In this document: positions 1 to 5,927 of the stretch, piece after piece
How positions within the stretch are numbered: the first letter of the stretch is position 1
Layout: every line of letters begins with the position of its first letter
Source: Clostridia bacterium
Lineage (GTDB): Bacteria > Bacillota > Clostridia > Oscillospirales > Acutalibacteraceae
Assembly: GCA_900764115.1 (NCBI GenBank)
Contig: CAAFMR010000225.1
Coordinates: 1 to 6,905, forward strand
Length of the DNA: 6,905 bases
Direction: 5' to 3'
Notes under the pieces: generated by a model
What the model was told of the DNA's origin: nothing
Database searches by the model: none
The model's input: the letters and a program-made list of their open reading frames with translations, nothing else
Made by a program: the position numbers and the translations under genes

Positions 1-150
1 ACCGCAAACATACACCGTTACCCTTTCCACAGCGTCTTTTACGAAAAACGTCCTGGCAATCCACGGGGACGGCAGATTCTTCCATGGGTCGTCGGTATAT
101 CCCCATTCGACCCATGGGTCCCGCGTGATCCATTTTGCCTGTTCAAACAC
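1..150 (-). CDS. N-terminus of a probable GH78 alpha-L-rhamnosidase (partial, cut by left edge)
   Basis: Fifty codons are read leftward from a GTG start to the window edge. An in-frame TAA lies eight codons before the GTG, and GGAGG sits 7 nt upstream of it, so the start is well fixed. The peptide begins MFEQAKWIT and continues with two DPW motifs, then LPSPWIARTFFV and VERVTVYVCG. This pattern (an early A-x-WI, a P-x-hydrophobic-x-R-x-F strand, then a hydrophobic strand ending in a V-x-G turn) is how the N-terminal beta-sandwich of bacterial GH78 alpha-L-rhamnosidases begins. Such enzymes release terminal L-rhamnose from plant glycosides and polysaccharides, and no signal peptide is seen here, suggesting a cytoplasmic enzyme. 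The catalytic (alpha/alpha)6 barrel is outside the window, so the family call rests on a short stretch. Another multidomain glycoside hydrolase is possible. Confidence 0.62.
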   Translation of the reverse strand, partial: MFEQAKWITRDPWVEWGYTDDPWKNLPSPWIARTFFVKDAVERVTVYVCG

Positions 151-251
151 CGTATTTCCTCCAATATTAGCCGTTTATACCGGGCTTCTTCAGAGCAGCC
201 CCGGACGAATCGCCGGGTGTTGCTTTCCGTTTTCTATCCATCTGCAAACCC

Positions 252-260
252 AGTATACCA
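252..260 (-). promoter_or_regulatory. Candidate extended -10 promoter for the rhamnosidase-like gene
   Basis: On the minus strand TGG at 260-258 is followed by TATACT at 257-252, an extended -10 (TGnTATACT). No good -35 hexamer lies 16-18 nt upstream, which is tolerable for an extended -10 promoter. It would start transcription near 245 and give a leader of about 95 nt before the GTG at 150. The leader can form two competing hairpins: 201-204 with 213-216, or 180-186 with 197-204 (one bulge). Promoter function is inferred from the motif only. Confidence 0.4.
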
Positions 261-283
261 GTTTCATACGGGAAAGTATATAC
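253..283. repeat. Pair of small palindromes (GTATAC and GTATATAC), possible operator
   Basis: GTATAC at 253-258 and GTATATAC at 276-283 are each self-complementary and their centres are about 24 bp apart, a little over two helical turns. The first overlaps the candidate -10 of the leftward gene. This is the geometry of a site for a dimeric regulator, but AT-rich promoter sequence gives such short palindromes easily, so the call is tentative. Confidence 0.2.
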
Positions 284-423
284 CAATTTTATGTGGTTTT
301 CCCGGCAAATATGGACAAAACCGGACAGCGGATTTTCCTATCCGGGGCAACCGTTTCGCCTGCCGCCCCCGCAGCAGCCCGTATTGTCGCGCCTGACCGG
401 ACGGTCTTTGGAAAACTGCGAAA

Positions 424-452
424 ATGGAAAATACTGGTTGCCGTTTTTCCAT
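424..452. promoter_or_regulatory. Inverted repeat over the -35 of the surface-protein promoter, candidate operator
   Basis: ATGGAAAA at 424-431 is mirrored by TTTTCCAT at 445-452, an 8-bp perfect inverted repeat with a 13-bp gap. The gap holds the -35 hexamer (438-443) of the rightward promoter, and the right arm lies in its spacer. A protein bound here would compete with RNA polymerase. No regulator gene is visible in the window, and the same bases can also be read as an A-rich upstream region. Confidence 0.3.
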
Positions 453-466
453 CTTTATGGTATACT
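438..466 (+). promoter_or_regulatory. Sigma-A type promoter for the surface-protein gene
   Basis: TTGCCG at 438-443, a 17-nt spacer and TATACT at 461-466 make a good housekeeping promoter. TGG at 458-460 makes it an extended -10 as well. The predicted start is near 473, giving a leader of about 50 nt to the ATG at 522. A-rich triplets at 409-431 (repeats of GAAAA) could act as an UP-like element. Confidence 0.75.
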
Positions 467-472
467 GTATAA

Positions 473-487
473 GGTGGAGAGGCCACC
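473..487 (+). other. Short hairpin at the predicted mRNA 5' end
   Basis: GGTGG (473-477), loop AGAGG (478-482) and CCACC (483-487) form a 5-bp stem that starts at or next to the predicted transcription start. A stem at the extreme 5' end commonly slows RNA decay from that end. Its role here is an inference from position. Confidence 0.3.
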
Positions 488-521
488 CCATCCAAAACAC
501 CAAAACAGAGGAGGAAACACT

Positions 522-1964
522 ATGAAAAACCATAGCTGCTTGTCCCGCATCCGACGCATTGGCTGCCTTATGCTGGCGCTGTGCATCGGGCTGATGCTGC
601 TGCCCACCGCCGCCATCGCCGAGGAGGTCGAGCCGGAGCTCGGCATTATTGGCATCGGCGGACAGATTATCCGCTATCCTCTGCAAGAAACGTCCTACTG
701 GCATTACGACGAAAGCACCGGCGTCACCACTGCGGCAACCGAAGAAAACGCCAACATCACCTTGATTTCCACCAATTCCCAGGAGGCTCTCCCCATTGTC
801 AAACCCGTTTTTCAGTCTGAGGGGGACGAACCGCCCACGGACGCCGATACTGCGCTGCTGATCGTGCAGCTGGATCACGTCCACATCACCACATCCCACC
901 ACTTTGAGGGTTCGGATTTCAATGACTTTGCTCTGTTCTATCCCGGAGACCAATTGATCGTCCAGGCGCTGGGCGACTGCAGTCTGACCGGCTCTCAATA
1001 TGGCATCTACACCGAAAGATACCTCACACTGAACGGTCTGGACAGCGAATCCGCCCTGACCGTGACCGCCAATTCGGAGGCCATTGGTCTGTCGCTGCCC
1101 ACTGATGCGGGCGGTGACGGAGACAGCGACGGAGATGCGGTATATGAAGGACCTATGGCAATCTTCTCATTCCGCACAGTCCTCGCTTTCAATGAAGACG
1201 CCTCGGATTTCATCCTGACGGTGCGCAGCAACACCGGCACCCTGGTCAGCAGCGAGCCGATGCTGTGGGGCACACGCGTGGAGCTGTACACCAGCAACGG
1301 GTTTGACGGTGAAAATCCCACCCGGCATACAATGAATGACGACGGAAAATTCGACGGCGTGGAGAAGATCAACGCCTACCCCTACGTTCAGTACAAGGTC
1401 GGCACCGAGGTATATGCTCCCGTACAGGTGACGGGCGCCACCCTGCAATTCCAGCCGGGAGATAAGCCCGTCTTCACCGGCAAGGTCGTGCCGGAAGATG
1501 CCGACAAATACACCATCGTAGAAGAGTGGGCGCTGTTGGACGGAAACGGAAATGCGGTCCGTTGGTGCTCCTCTGATGAAGCCAAAAACCCGGCGGAGGA
1601 GCAGCTGTTGACCGCCTTTGAGGCAGGCAAGACCTATCACTATTCGGTATATGCCTATACCAAGGAGCTTTTCACCGTGTTTGCCGCGGACGCCAAGCTG
1701 GTGCTGAACGGGGAGACCATCGCTGTGCCTGTAATGGAGGCGCCGGACAGCACGTTTGTAGCACAATACGTGAAGGAGCTGACCCCCCAGACACCTACAG
1801 TCACGCCCCCTGTCACGCCCCCCGAGGATAACGGTTCCACCGGAAAGTCGTCCACCGACGTGAAAACCGGCGAAACCACCCCGTATAGTCTGTGGCTGGG
1901 GCTGCTGCTCGTCAGCGGCGGTATCGTCGCGGCTGTCGGCTGCACCCGCCGCAAGCGGGCATAA
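522..1964 (+). CDS. Secreted wall-anchored surface protein of unknown function, 480 aa
   Basis: The ATG at 522 is chosen because AGAGGAGG ends 7 nt upstream and the promoter maps to 438-466. The open frame extends further left, but that part precedes the predicted transcript start. Residues 1-33 form a signal peptide: basic KNHSCLSRIRR, a hydrophobic core at about 14-28, and cleavage after AIA. Residues about 108-190 contain alternating strands (LIVQLDHVHI, QLIVQALGDCSLTG, YGIYTERYLTLNGL, ALTVTANSEAIGL) like beta-rich surface domains of gut Firmicutes. Acidic DGDSDGD (199-205) could bind calcium. Residues about 288-406 resemble small beta domains of such proteins: YTIVEEW, FEAGKTYHYSVYAYT, VFAADAKLVLNGE. 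A Pro/Thr linker (421-435) leads to DVKTGE (446-451), a hydrophobic segment (456-473) and terminal RRKRA, the layout of a sortase substrate. No catalytic domain is recognised. It may be an adhesin or a glycan-binding protein, but that is not demonstrated. It is a monocistronic unit closed by the hairpin at 1988-2017. Confidence 0.85.
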   Translation: MKNHSCLSRIRRIGCLMLALCIGLMLLPTAAIAEEVEPELGIIGIGGQIIRYPLQETSYWHYDESTGVTTAATEENANITLISTNSQEALPIVKPVFQSEGDEPPTDADTALLIVQLDHVHITTSHHFEGSDFNDFALFYPGDQLIVQALGDCSLTGSQYGIYTERYLTLNGLDSESALTVTANSEAIGLSLPTDAGGDGDSDGDAVYEGPMAIFSFRTVLAFNEDASDFILTVRSNTGTLVSSEPMLWGTRVELYTSNGFDGENPTRHTMNDDGKFDGVEKINAYPYVQYKVGTEVYAPVQVTGATLQFQPGDKPVFTGKVVPEDADKYTIVEEWALLDGNGNAVRWCSSDEAKNPAEEQLLTAFEAGKTYHYSVYAYTKELFTVFAADAKLVLNGETIAVPVMEAPDSTFVAQYVKELTPQTPTVTPPVTPPEDNGSTGKSSTDVKTGETTPYSLWLGLLLVSGGIVAAVGCTRRKRA

Positions 1965-1987
1965 CAAACCCAGCATATAAAAAATGT

Positions 1988-2017
1988 GCCCCCGGTTCTC
2001 GGATGAGAACCGGGGGC
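1988..2017 (+). terminator. Terminator of the surface-protein gene, probably bidirectional
   Basis: A perfect 13-bp stem (GCCCCCGGTTCTC, loop GGAT, then the complementary arm) begins 23 nt after the TAA of the surface-protein gene. Downstream on the plus strand the tail is only moderately U-rich (TTCGCTT). On the minus strand the hairpin is followed by ACA and six T (1979-1984), so it is a better terminator leftward. It could stop read-through from the importer operon or end a small leftward RNA. Confidence 0.75.
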
Positions 2018-2060
2018 TTCGCTTATCCGTGAGCTTACCTATATCCTATATTCCTCAAAG

Positions 2061-2122
2061 CCCTGTCCTCCGGAGCGGCAATAGCCCCGCCAACGGAGGA
2101 ATATTGCCGCGCCCGGGCAGGG
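2061..2122. other. Structured intergenic element, rod-like imperfect hairpin
   Basis: GCGGCAATA (2075-2083) pairs perfectly with TATTGCCGC (2102-2110), and outside it CCCTG (2061-2065) pairs with CAGGG (2118-2122), separated by an internal loop. Competing pairings also exist: TCCTCCG (2066-2072) with CGGAGGA (2094-2100), and ATATTCCTC (2048-2056) with GAGGAATAT (2096-2104). It lies between two terminators in the convergent spacer, with no ORF of its own that has a ribosome binding site. It may be a degenerate palindromic repeat or part of a small RNA. Strand and transcription are unknown. Confidence 0.35.
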
Positions 2123-2144
2123 AATACCGGGCTGTTTTACCTGA

Positions 2145-2178
2145 AAAATCCGCCGATGCAGCTGCATCGGCGGATTTT
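2145..2178 (-). terminator. Terminator of the nucleoside importer operon
   Basis: This is a 34-bp perfect palindrome with 17-nt arms (AAAATCCGCCGATGCAG and its complement). It begins 19 nt past the stop of the last permease gene. On the minus strand the stem ends in a run of five T (2148-2144), the form of an intrinsic terminator. TTTT also follows on the plus strand, so it may work in both directions. Confidence 0.85.
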
Positions 2179-2197
2179 AAGTCCGGTGTCGTTAGCT

Positions 2198-3178
2198 TTA
2201 CCGTTCCTCCCGGAAATAGGACAACCCCAGAGAGGCAGGCGGCTGATTTTCCCGCTTTTTCCGGATGCTGACCGCCACCAGCACCAAAATCGTCACCACA
2301 TAGGGCAGCATCTGGATAAGGGGCAGCACCTGCATCGGTACCTTGATATAATTGAACAGGATATACAGAGCGCCGAACAGATAGGAACCGAGAATTGCCA
2401 TCGTGGGCTTCCAGGTGGCAAAGATCACGATAGCAATCGCCAACCAGCCCCGATCACCGAAGCCATTGTTCGACCAAATACCGTTGCTGTAGTCCATAAT
2501 ATAGAACAGACCGCCCAGACCGGCAATCATCCCGCCCACGCAGGTGGCGCCGTACTTATACCGGGTCACGTTAATGCCCGCCGCATCCGCTGTGGCGGGG
2601 TTTTCGCCCACCGCCCGCAGCTGCAGACCCATACGGGTTCTTTTTAGGACGATACTCGCCGCCACCGCAAGGATCACCGCCAGATACACCATAAAGCCAT
2701 AGGAGAACAGCAGATCCCCCACCGGGCCCAGCTTATCCGCAAAGGGCAGCGTCACCTTATACGCCTTGGCGATCTTCACCAGCGCCAGATACGGCACATC
2801 GCTCTTGACAATCTTGATGAGCGAGCCGCCGAAGAAATTGCCCAGCCCCACGCCGAAGGTAGTCAGCGCCAAACCGGTCACATTCTGGTTGGCTTTCAGC
2901 GTGACCGTCAGGAAGCAATACAGCAACGACGCCAGCAGCGAGCCAACCAAACAGCACAGCAGCGGAATCAGCACCGCCCACAAGGGAACGATCTTGGCGC
3001 CGGAGGTCTGGTAGAAAAATCCGCCTACCACACCGGAAATAGCACCGATATACATAATGCCGGGGATGCCCAGATTCAGGTTGCCGGATTTCTCGGTGAG
3101 AATCTCACCGGTGGAACCGTACAGCAGCGGCGTCCCCTGCAGGATCGCCCGCTGGATAAATCCAATGACCACTTCCAT
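2198..3178 (-). CDS. nupQ: Nucleoside-type ABC transporter permease, NupQ-like, 326 aa
   Basis: This is an integral membrane subunit of a BMP/Nup-type importer (BPD_transp_2 fold, related to branched-chain amino acid and sugar permeases). Diagnostic stretches are GTPLLYGSTGEILTEKSGNL (15-34) followed by NLGIPGIM, the cytoplasmic coupling loop LQLRAVGENPATADAAGINV (185-204), and GDRGWLAIAIVIFATWKP (241-258). Hydrophobic segments can be read at about 36-56, 65-91, 100-122, 155-177, 210-227, 244-270 and 284-304. The C-terminus is basic (RKKRE). Full length for the family. Start: ATG with GGAGG 12 nt upstream, one base after the TGA of the preceding permease, so the binding site lies inside the upstream coding end and translation is probably coupled. 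It is the last gene of the operon. Substrate is inferred as purine or pyrimidine nucleosides from family membership. Confidence 0.88.
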   Translation of the reverse strand: MEVVIGFIQRAILQGTPLLYGSTGEILTEKSGNLNLGIPGIMYIGAISGVVGGFFYQTSGAKIVPLWAVLIPLLCCLVGSLLASLLYCFLTVTLKANQNVTGLALTTFGVGLGNFFGGSLIKIVKSDVPYLALVKIAKAYKVTLPFADKLGPVGDLLFSYGFMVYLAVILAVAASIVLKRTRMGLQLRAVGENPATADAAGINVTRYKYGATCVGGMIAGLGGLFYIMDYSNGIWSNNGFGDRGWLAIAIVIFATWKPTMAILGSYLFGALYILFNYIKVPMQVLPLIQMLPYVVTILVLVAVSIRKKRENQPPASLGLSYFREER

Positions 3179-3179
3179 A

Positions 3180-4319
3180 TCAGTTCCCCTCCTTTGCCGC
3201 AGCCGCCTGTTTGTGCCGGTTCATATGCACCTCATAGTGGATGAAGAATTCGCACCCGATGATGAAAAACAGAATGATACCGGTAAGAATATCCGCAAAA
3301 TCACCGTTGAGTCCGAATTTGGACGCCACCTCATCGGCGCCCCGCTCCAAAAACACCAGCAGCAGCGTGGTGAGGATCATAAAGATGGGGTTGAATTTCG
3401 CCAGCCAGGATACCATAATAGCGGTGAAACCCCGTCCGTCCGCCAGATTGGAGTCGACGGAGTGGGAGGAACCGCCCACCAGCAGCAGACCAACGATGCC
3501 GCAGATAGCACCGGACAGCGCCATCGTGCGGATGATGACCTTTTTCACGTTGATGCCGATATAGCGGGCGGTGTTCTCGCTCTCGCCCACCACGGAAATC
3601 TCATAGCCGTGCTTGCTGTATTTCAGGTATATATACATCAATACGGTCAGCACCGCAACGATGAGAATATTCAGCAGATATTGCACACCGAACAGATTGG
3701 GGAACCATCCGTGGTTCAGCAAATCGGGACCTACCACGTTGGAGCCGGATTTATCCGCCACCTTGAGGAAATATTCGATAAGCTGGATCGCCACATAGTT
3801 CATCATCAGGGTGAACAGCGTTTCGTTCGTCCCCCAATGTGCCTTGAAAAAGGCGGGAATCACGCCCCAAATCACACCGGCAAGGATGGCTGCCACGGTC
3901 ATAATGAGAATCAGCAGCCCGTCCGGCACCTTGCCGCCCAGGGTCAGCATACATATCGCCGTCGCCAGACAGCCGATCAGCACCTGACCCTCGGCGCCGG
4001 TATTCCAGAACCGCATCCGGAATGCGGGCGTCACCGCCAGCGCGATACACAGAAGAATCGCAATATCGTGCAGCGTCACCAAGGTCCGTCCGGGACCGAA
4101 AGCGCCTTTTGCGATGGTGGCAAAAATGGAGAGGGGATTATCCCCCGTCAGCACCTTCGTCACCACGCCGCTGACCACCAGCGCCAGCAAAATCGCGATC
4201 ACCCGCACCAGCACGGCTTTGCCCATGGGCATCGCATCCCGTTTCACCACATACAGCAGCGGCTCCCGGGTGTGTTTTTCCTTTTTCGCCGCTTTCTCCG
4301 CTACCTTAGCCACGGGCAT
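3180..4319 (-). CDS. nupP: Nucleoside-type ABC transporter permease, NupP-like, 379 aa
   Basis: This is the partner permease that forms the heterodimeric channel with the NupQ-like subunit. It has a lysine-rich cytoplasmic N-terminus (1-34), then about nine or ten hydrophobic segments, including 35-55, 83-99, 112-127, 133-155, 213-232, 260-283, 311-325 and 342-361. Family hallmarks are FRMRFWNTGAEGQVLIG (100-116), TNETLFTLMMNYVA (164-177), and the ATPase-coupling loop YEISVVGESENTARYIGINV (239-258). The C-terminus is hydrophilic (HMNRHKQAAAAKEGN). The longer length and the extra N-terminal extension compared with NupQ are typical of NupP. The ATG at 4319 lies inside the end of the ATPase gene (14-nt overlap) with an AAAGGGGG ribosome site immediately upstream, indicating coupled translation. 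Ligand specificity is inferred from the family, not visible in these residues. Confidence 0.88.
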   Translation of the reverse strand: MPVAKVAEKAAKKEKHTREPLLYVVKRDAMPMGKAVLVRVIAILLALVVSGVVTKVLTGDNPLSIFATIAKGAFGPGRTLVTLHDIAILLCIALAVTPAFRMRFWNTGAEGQVLIGCLATAICMLTLGGKVPDGLLILIMTVAAILAGVIWGVIPAFFKAHWGTNETLFTLMMNYVAIQLIEYFLKVADKSGSNVVGPDLLNHGWFPNLFGVQYLLNILIVAVLTVLMYIYLKYSKHGYEISVVGESENTARYIGINVKKVIIRTMALSGAICGIVGLLLVGGSSHSVDSNLADGRGFTAIMVSWLAKFNPIFMILTTLLLVFLERGADEVASKFGLNGDFADILTGIILFFIIGCEFFIHYEVHMNRHKQAAAAKEGN

Positions 4320-5838
4320 TACCCCCTTTCGTGCGGGTCATCAACAGACCGATCTCCTCTTTTGTGGTGGTGCGTCCGTCCACCTCGCCGGTAATCCGTC
4401 CGCCACCCAGCACCAGAATCCGGTCGCACAACGCCATCAGCACATCCAGATCCTCGCCGACGAAAATAACCGCCACACCGTTTTCCTTCTGCTGGTTCAG
4501 CAGGTTATAAATGAGGTAGGAGGAATTGATGTCCAGCCCCCGCACCGGGTAAGCTGCCATCAGCACCGTCGGCGCCGAGGCGATCTCCCGTCCCACCAGC
4601 ACCTTCTGCACATTACCGCCGGACAGACGGCGCACCGGCGTGGAGGGACCGGGGGTCACCACGCCCAAATCCTCAATGATGCGATCCGCCAGCTGCCGGG
4701 GGGGCTGCCGGTCTACGAACACCGACTTGCCCTTGCGGTAGCTGCGCAGCATCATATTATCCACAATATCCATATTGCCGACCAGACCCATACCCAGCCG
4801 ATCCTCCGGCACGAAAGACAGCCGCACGCCCAACTCCCGAATCTGCATGGGGGTCTTGTTCCGCAGATCCTCGGTGTCGCCGCTCTTAGGGTCATGGTAC
4901 AGGATCTCGCCGCCGGACAGGGGCTGCAGACCGGCGATCGCCTCCAGCAGCTCCCGCTGCCCGGAGCCGGCGATACCGGCAATCCCCAAGATTTCGCCGC
5001 TGCGGGCGGTAAAGCTCACATCGTCCAGCAGCCGCACGCCGTCCCGGCTGATGCAATCCACCCCCCGGACAATCAACCGATCCGCCGGGTCGTGGGGGGT
5101 GCTGCGCTCGATGTTCAGCGTCACCTTTTTCCCCACCATCATCTCGGTCAACTGCGCCTCGTTCGTCTCGGCGGTGTTCACCGTGCCGATATACTCGCCC
5201 TTGCGCAGCACCGCTACCCGATCGGACAGACTCAGCACCTCGTGGAGCTTATGGGTGATGATGATGATGGATTTTCCGTCGTCCCGCATCCGCCGCAGCA
5301 CGGCGAACAGCTTGTCCGTCTCCTGCGGGGTCAGCACGGCGGTGGGTTCATCCAGAATGAGGATGTCTGCGCCCCGGTACAGCACCTTGACGATCTCCAC
5401 CGTCTGCTTTTCCGACACGGACATGGCATAGACTTTTTTCTTCGGGTCAATCTCAAAGCCGTATTTGGCGGAAATCTCCGCCACCCGCTTGTTGGCTTCC
5501 TTGAGGTTATACCGCTTGCCGTCCTCAATGCCCAGCACAATGTTTTCCGTGGCGGTGAATACGTCCACCAGCTTAAAATGCTGATGAATCATCCCGATAC
5601 CGTAGGCAAAGGCATCCTTCGGGGAGGCAATTACAGCGGGCTGACCGTTGACGAAGATCTCGCCCTCATCGGGATGATAAATCCCGGCAATCATATTCAT
5701 CAGCGTGGTTTTGCCGCTGCCGTTCTCCCCCAGCACAGCCAGTATCTCGCCGCTGCGCACCGACAGGCTGACATTTTTATTGGCAATCACCTGCTCGCCA
5801 AAGCGTTTGGTGACATTACGCAATTCCAGAGCGTTCAC
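4306..5838 (-). CDS. nupO: Twin-domain ABC transporter ATPase, NupO-like, 510 aa
   Basis: This cytoplasmic subunit powers the importer and carries two nucleotide-binding domains in one chain. Domain 1 (about 4-235) has Walker A GENGSGKT (37-44), Q-loop Q86, a signature of the SVSEKQ type (140-145), Walker B ILILDEP with E164, and switch H196. Domain 2 (about 255-500) has a degenerate Walker A GIAGSGQR without the lysine (288-295), VPEDR (343-347), a canonical LSGGNVQ (405-411), an altered Walker B region LMAAYPVRGLD (426-436), and GED in place of the switch His (461-463). One intact and one degenerate site is normal in this family. The GTG at 5838 is preferred because AGGAGG lies 6 nt upstream. 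The ATG at 5844 touches that site directly and is too close. Longer forms would begin inside the intercistronic hairpin. The gene overlaps the next permease by 14 nt. Confidence 0.9.
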   Translation of the reverse strand: MNALELRNVTKRFGEQVIANKNVSLSVRSGEILAVLGENGSGKTTLMNMIAGIYHPDEGEIFVNGQPAVIASPKDAFAYGIGMIHQHFKLVDVFTATENIVLGIEDGKRYNLKEANKRVAEISAKYGFEIDPKKKVYAMSVSEKQTVEIVKVLYRGADILILDEPTAVLTPQETDKLFAVLRRMRDDGKSIIIITHKLHEVLSLSDRVAVLRKGEYIGTVNTAETNEAQLTEMMVGKKVTLNIERSTPHDPADRLIVRGVDCISRDGVRLLDDVSFTARSGEILGIAGIAGSGQRELLEAIAGLQPLSGGEILYHDPKSGDTEDLRNKTPMQIRELGVRLSFVPEDRLGMGLVGNMDIVDNMMLRSYRKGKSVFVDRQPPRQLADRIIEDLGVVTPGPSTPVRRLSGGNVQKVLVGREIASAPTVLMAAYPVRGLDINSSYLIYNLLNQQKENGVAVIFVGEDLDVLMALCDRILVLGGGRITGEVDGRTTTKEEIGLLMTRTKGGNARG

Positions 5839-5874
5839 AAGCATCCTCCTATGACGGTATAGAAAAGCCAAACG

Positions 5875-5905
5875 GGGCTGCCCGCACATACCGTGCGAGC
5901 AGCCC
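5875..5905 (-). terminator. Intercistronic hairpin between binding-protein and ATPase genes (partial terminator)
   Basis: On the minus strand, GGGCTGC pairs with GCAGCCC around an inner CGCAC/GTGCG stem, giving 7 + 5 bp with one mismatch and a 5-nt loop. It is followed by CGTTTGGCTTTTCT, a leaky U-rich tail. It starts 22 nt after the binding-protein stop and ends 36 nt before the ATPase start. A second small inverted repeat (AACAGT and ACTGTT, 5906-5919) sits between stop and hairpin. Such hairpins after binding-protein genes usually protect the upstream mRNA and lower downstream expression. Confidence 0.6.
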
Positions 5906-5927
5906 AACAGTTGACTGTTTGTGCGGC

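Noticed and set aside
85..119. Direct repeat of CCATGGGTC near the left edge
   Set aside because: Explained by two DPW motifs in the encoded rhamnosidase-like N-terminus.
291..521. Upstream extension of the surface-protein frame to an ATG at 291
   Set aside because: The promoter at 438-466 and the strong ribosome site at 507-514 place the true start at 522, where a signal peptide begins.
264..998. Minus-strand open frame of 244 codons across the divergent promoter and surface-protein start
   Set aside because: It spans the promoter and signal-peptide region of the real gene and resembles nothing recognisable.
1167..1976. Minus-strand open frame of 269 codons opposite the surface-protein gene
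   Set aside because: It covers a gene with signal peptide, sorting tail, promoter and ribosome site on the other strand. No ribosome site or family resemblance of its own.
1984..2271. Plus-strand 95-codon open frame in the convergent spacer
   Set aside because: It runs through both terminator hairpins and into the permease gene antisense, without a ribosome site.
3057..4394. Plus-strand open frame of 445 codons opposite the two permease genes
   Set aside because: Antisense to two recognisable membrane proteins, rich in His, Gln and Arg, no coherent domain.
4114..5862. Plus-strand open frame of 582 codons opposite the ATPase gene
   Set aside because: It lies antisense to a clearly conserved ATPase, is overloaded with His and Gln, has no family resemblance and no ribosome site. 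It is a by-product of GC-biased third positions in the real gene.
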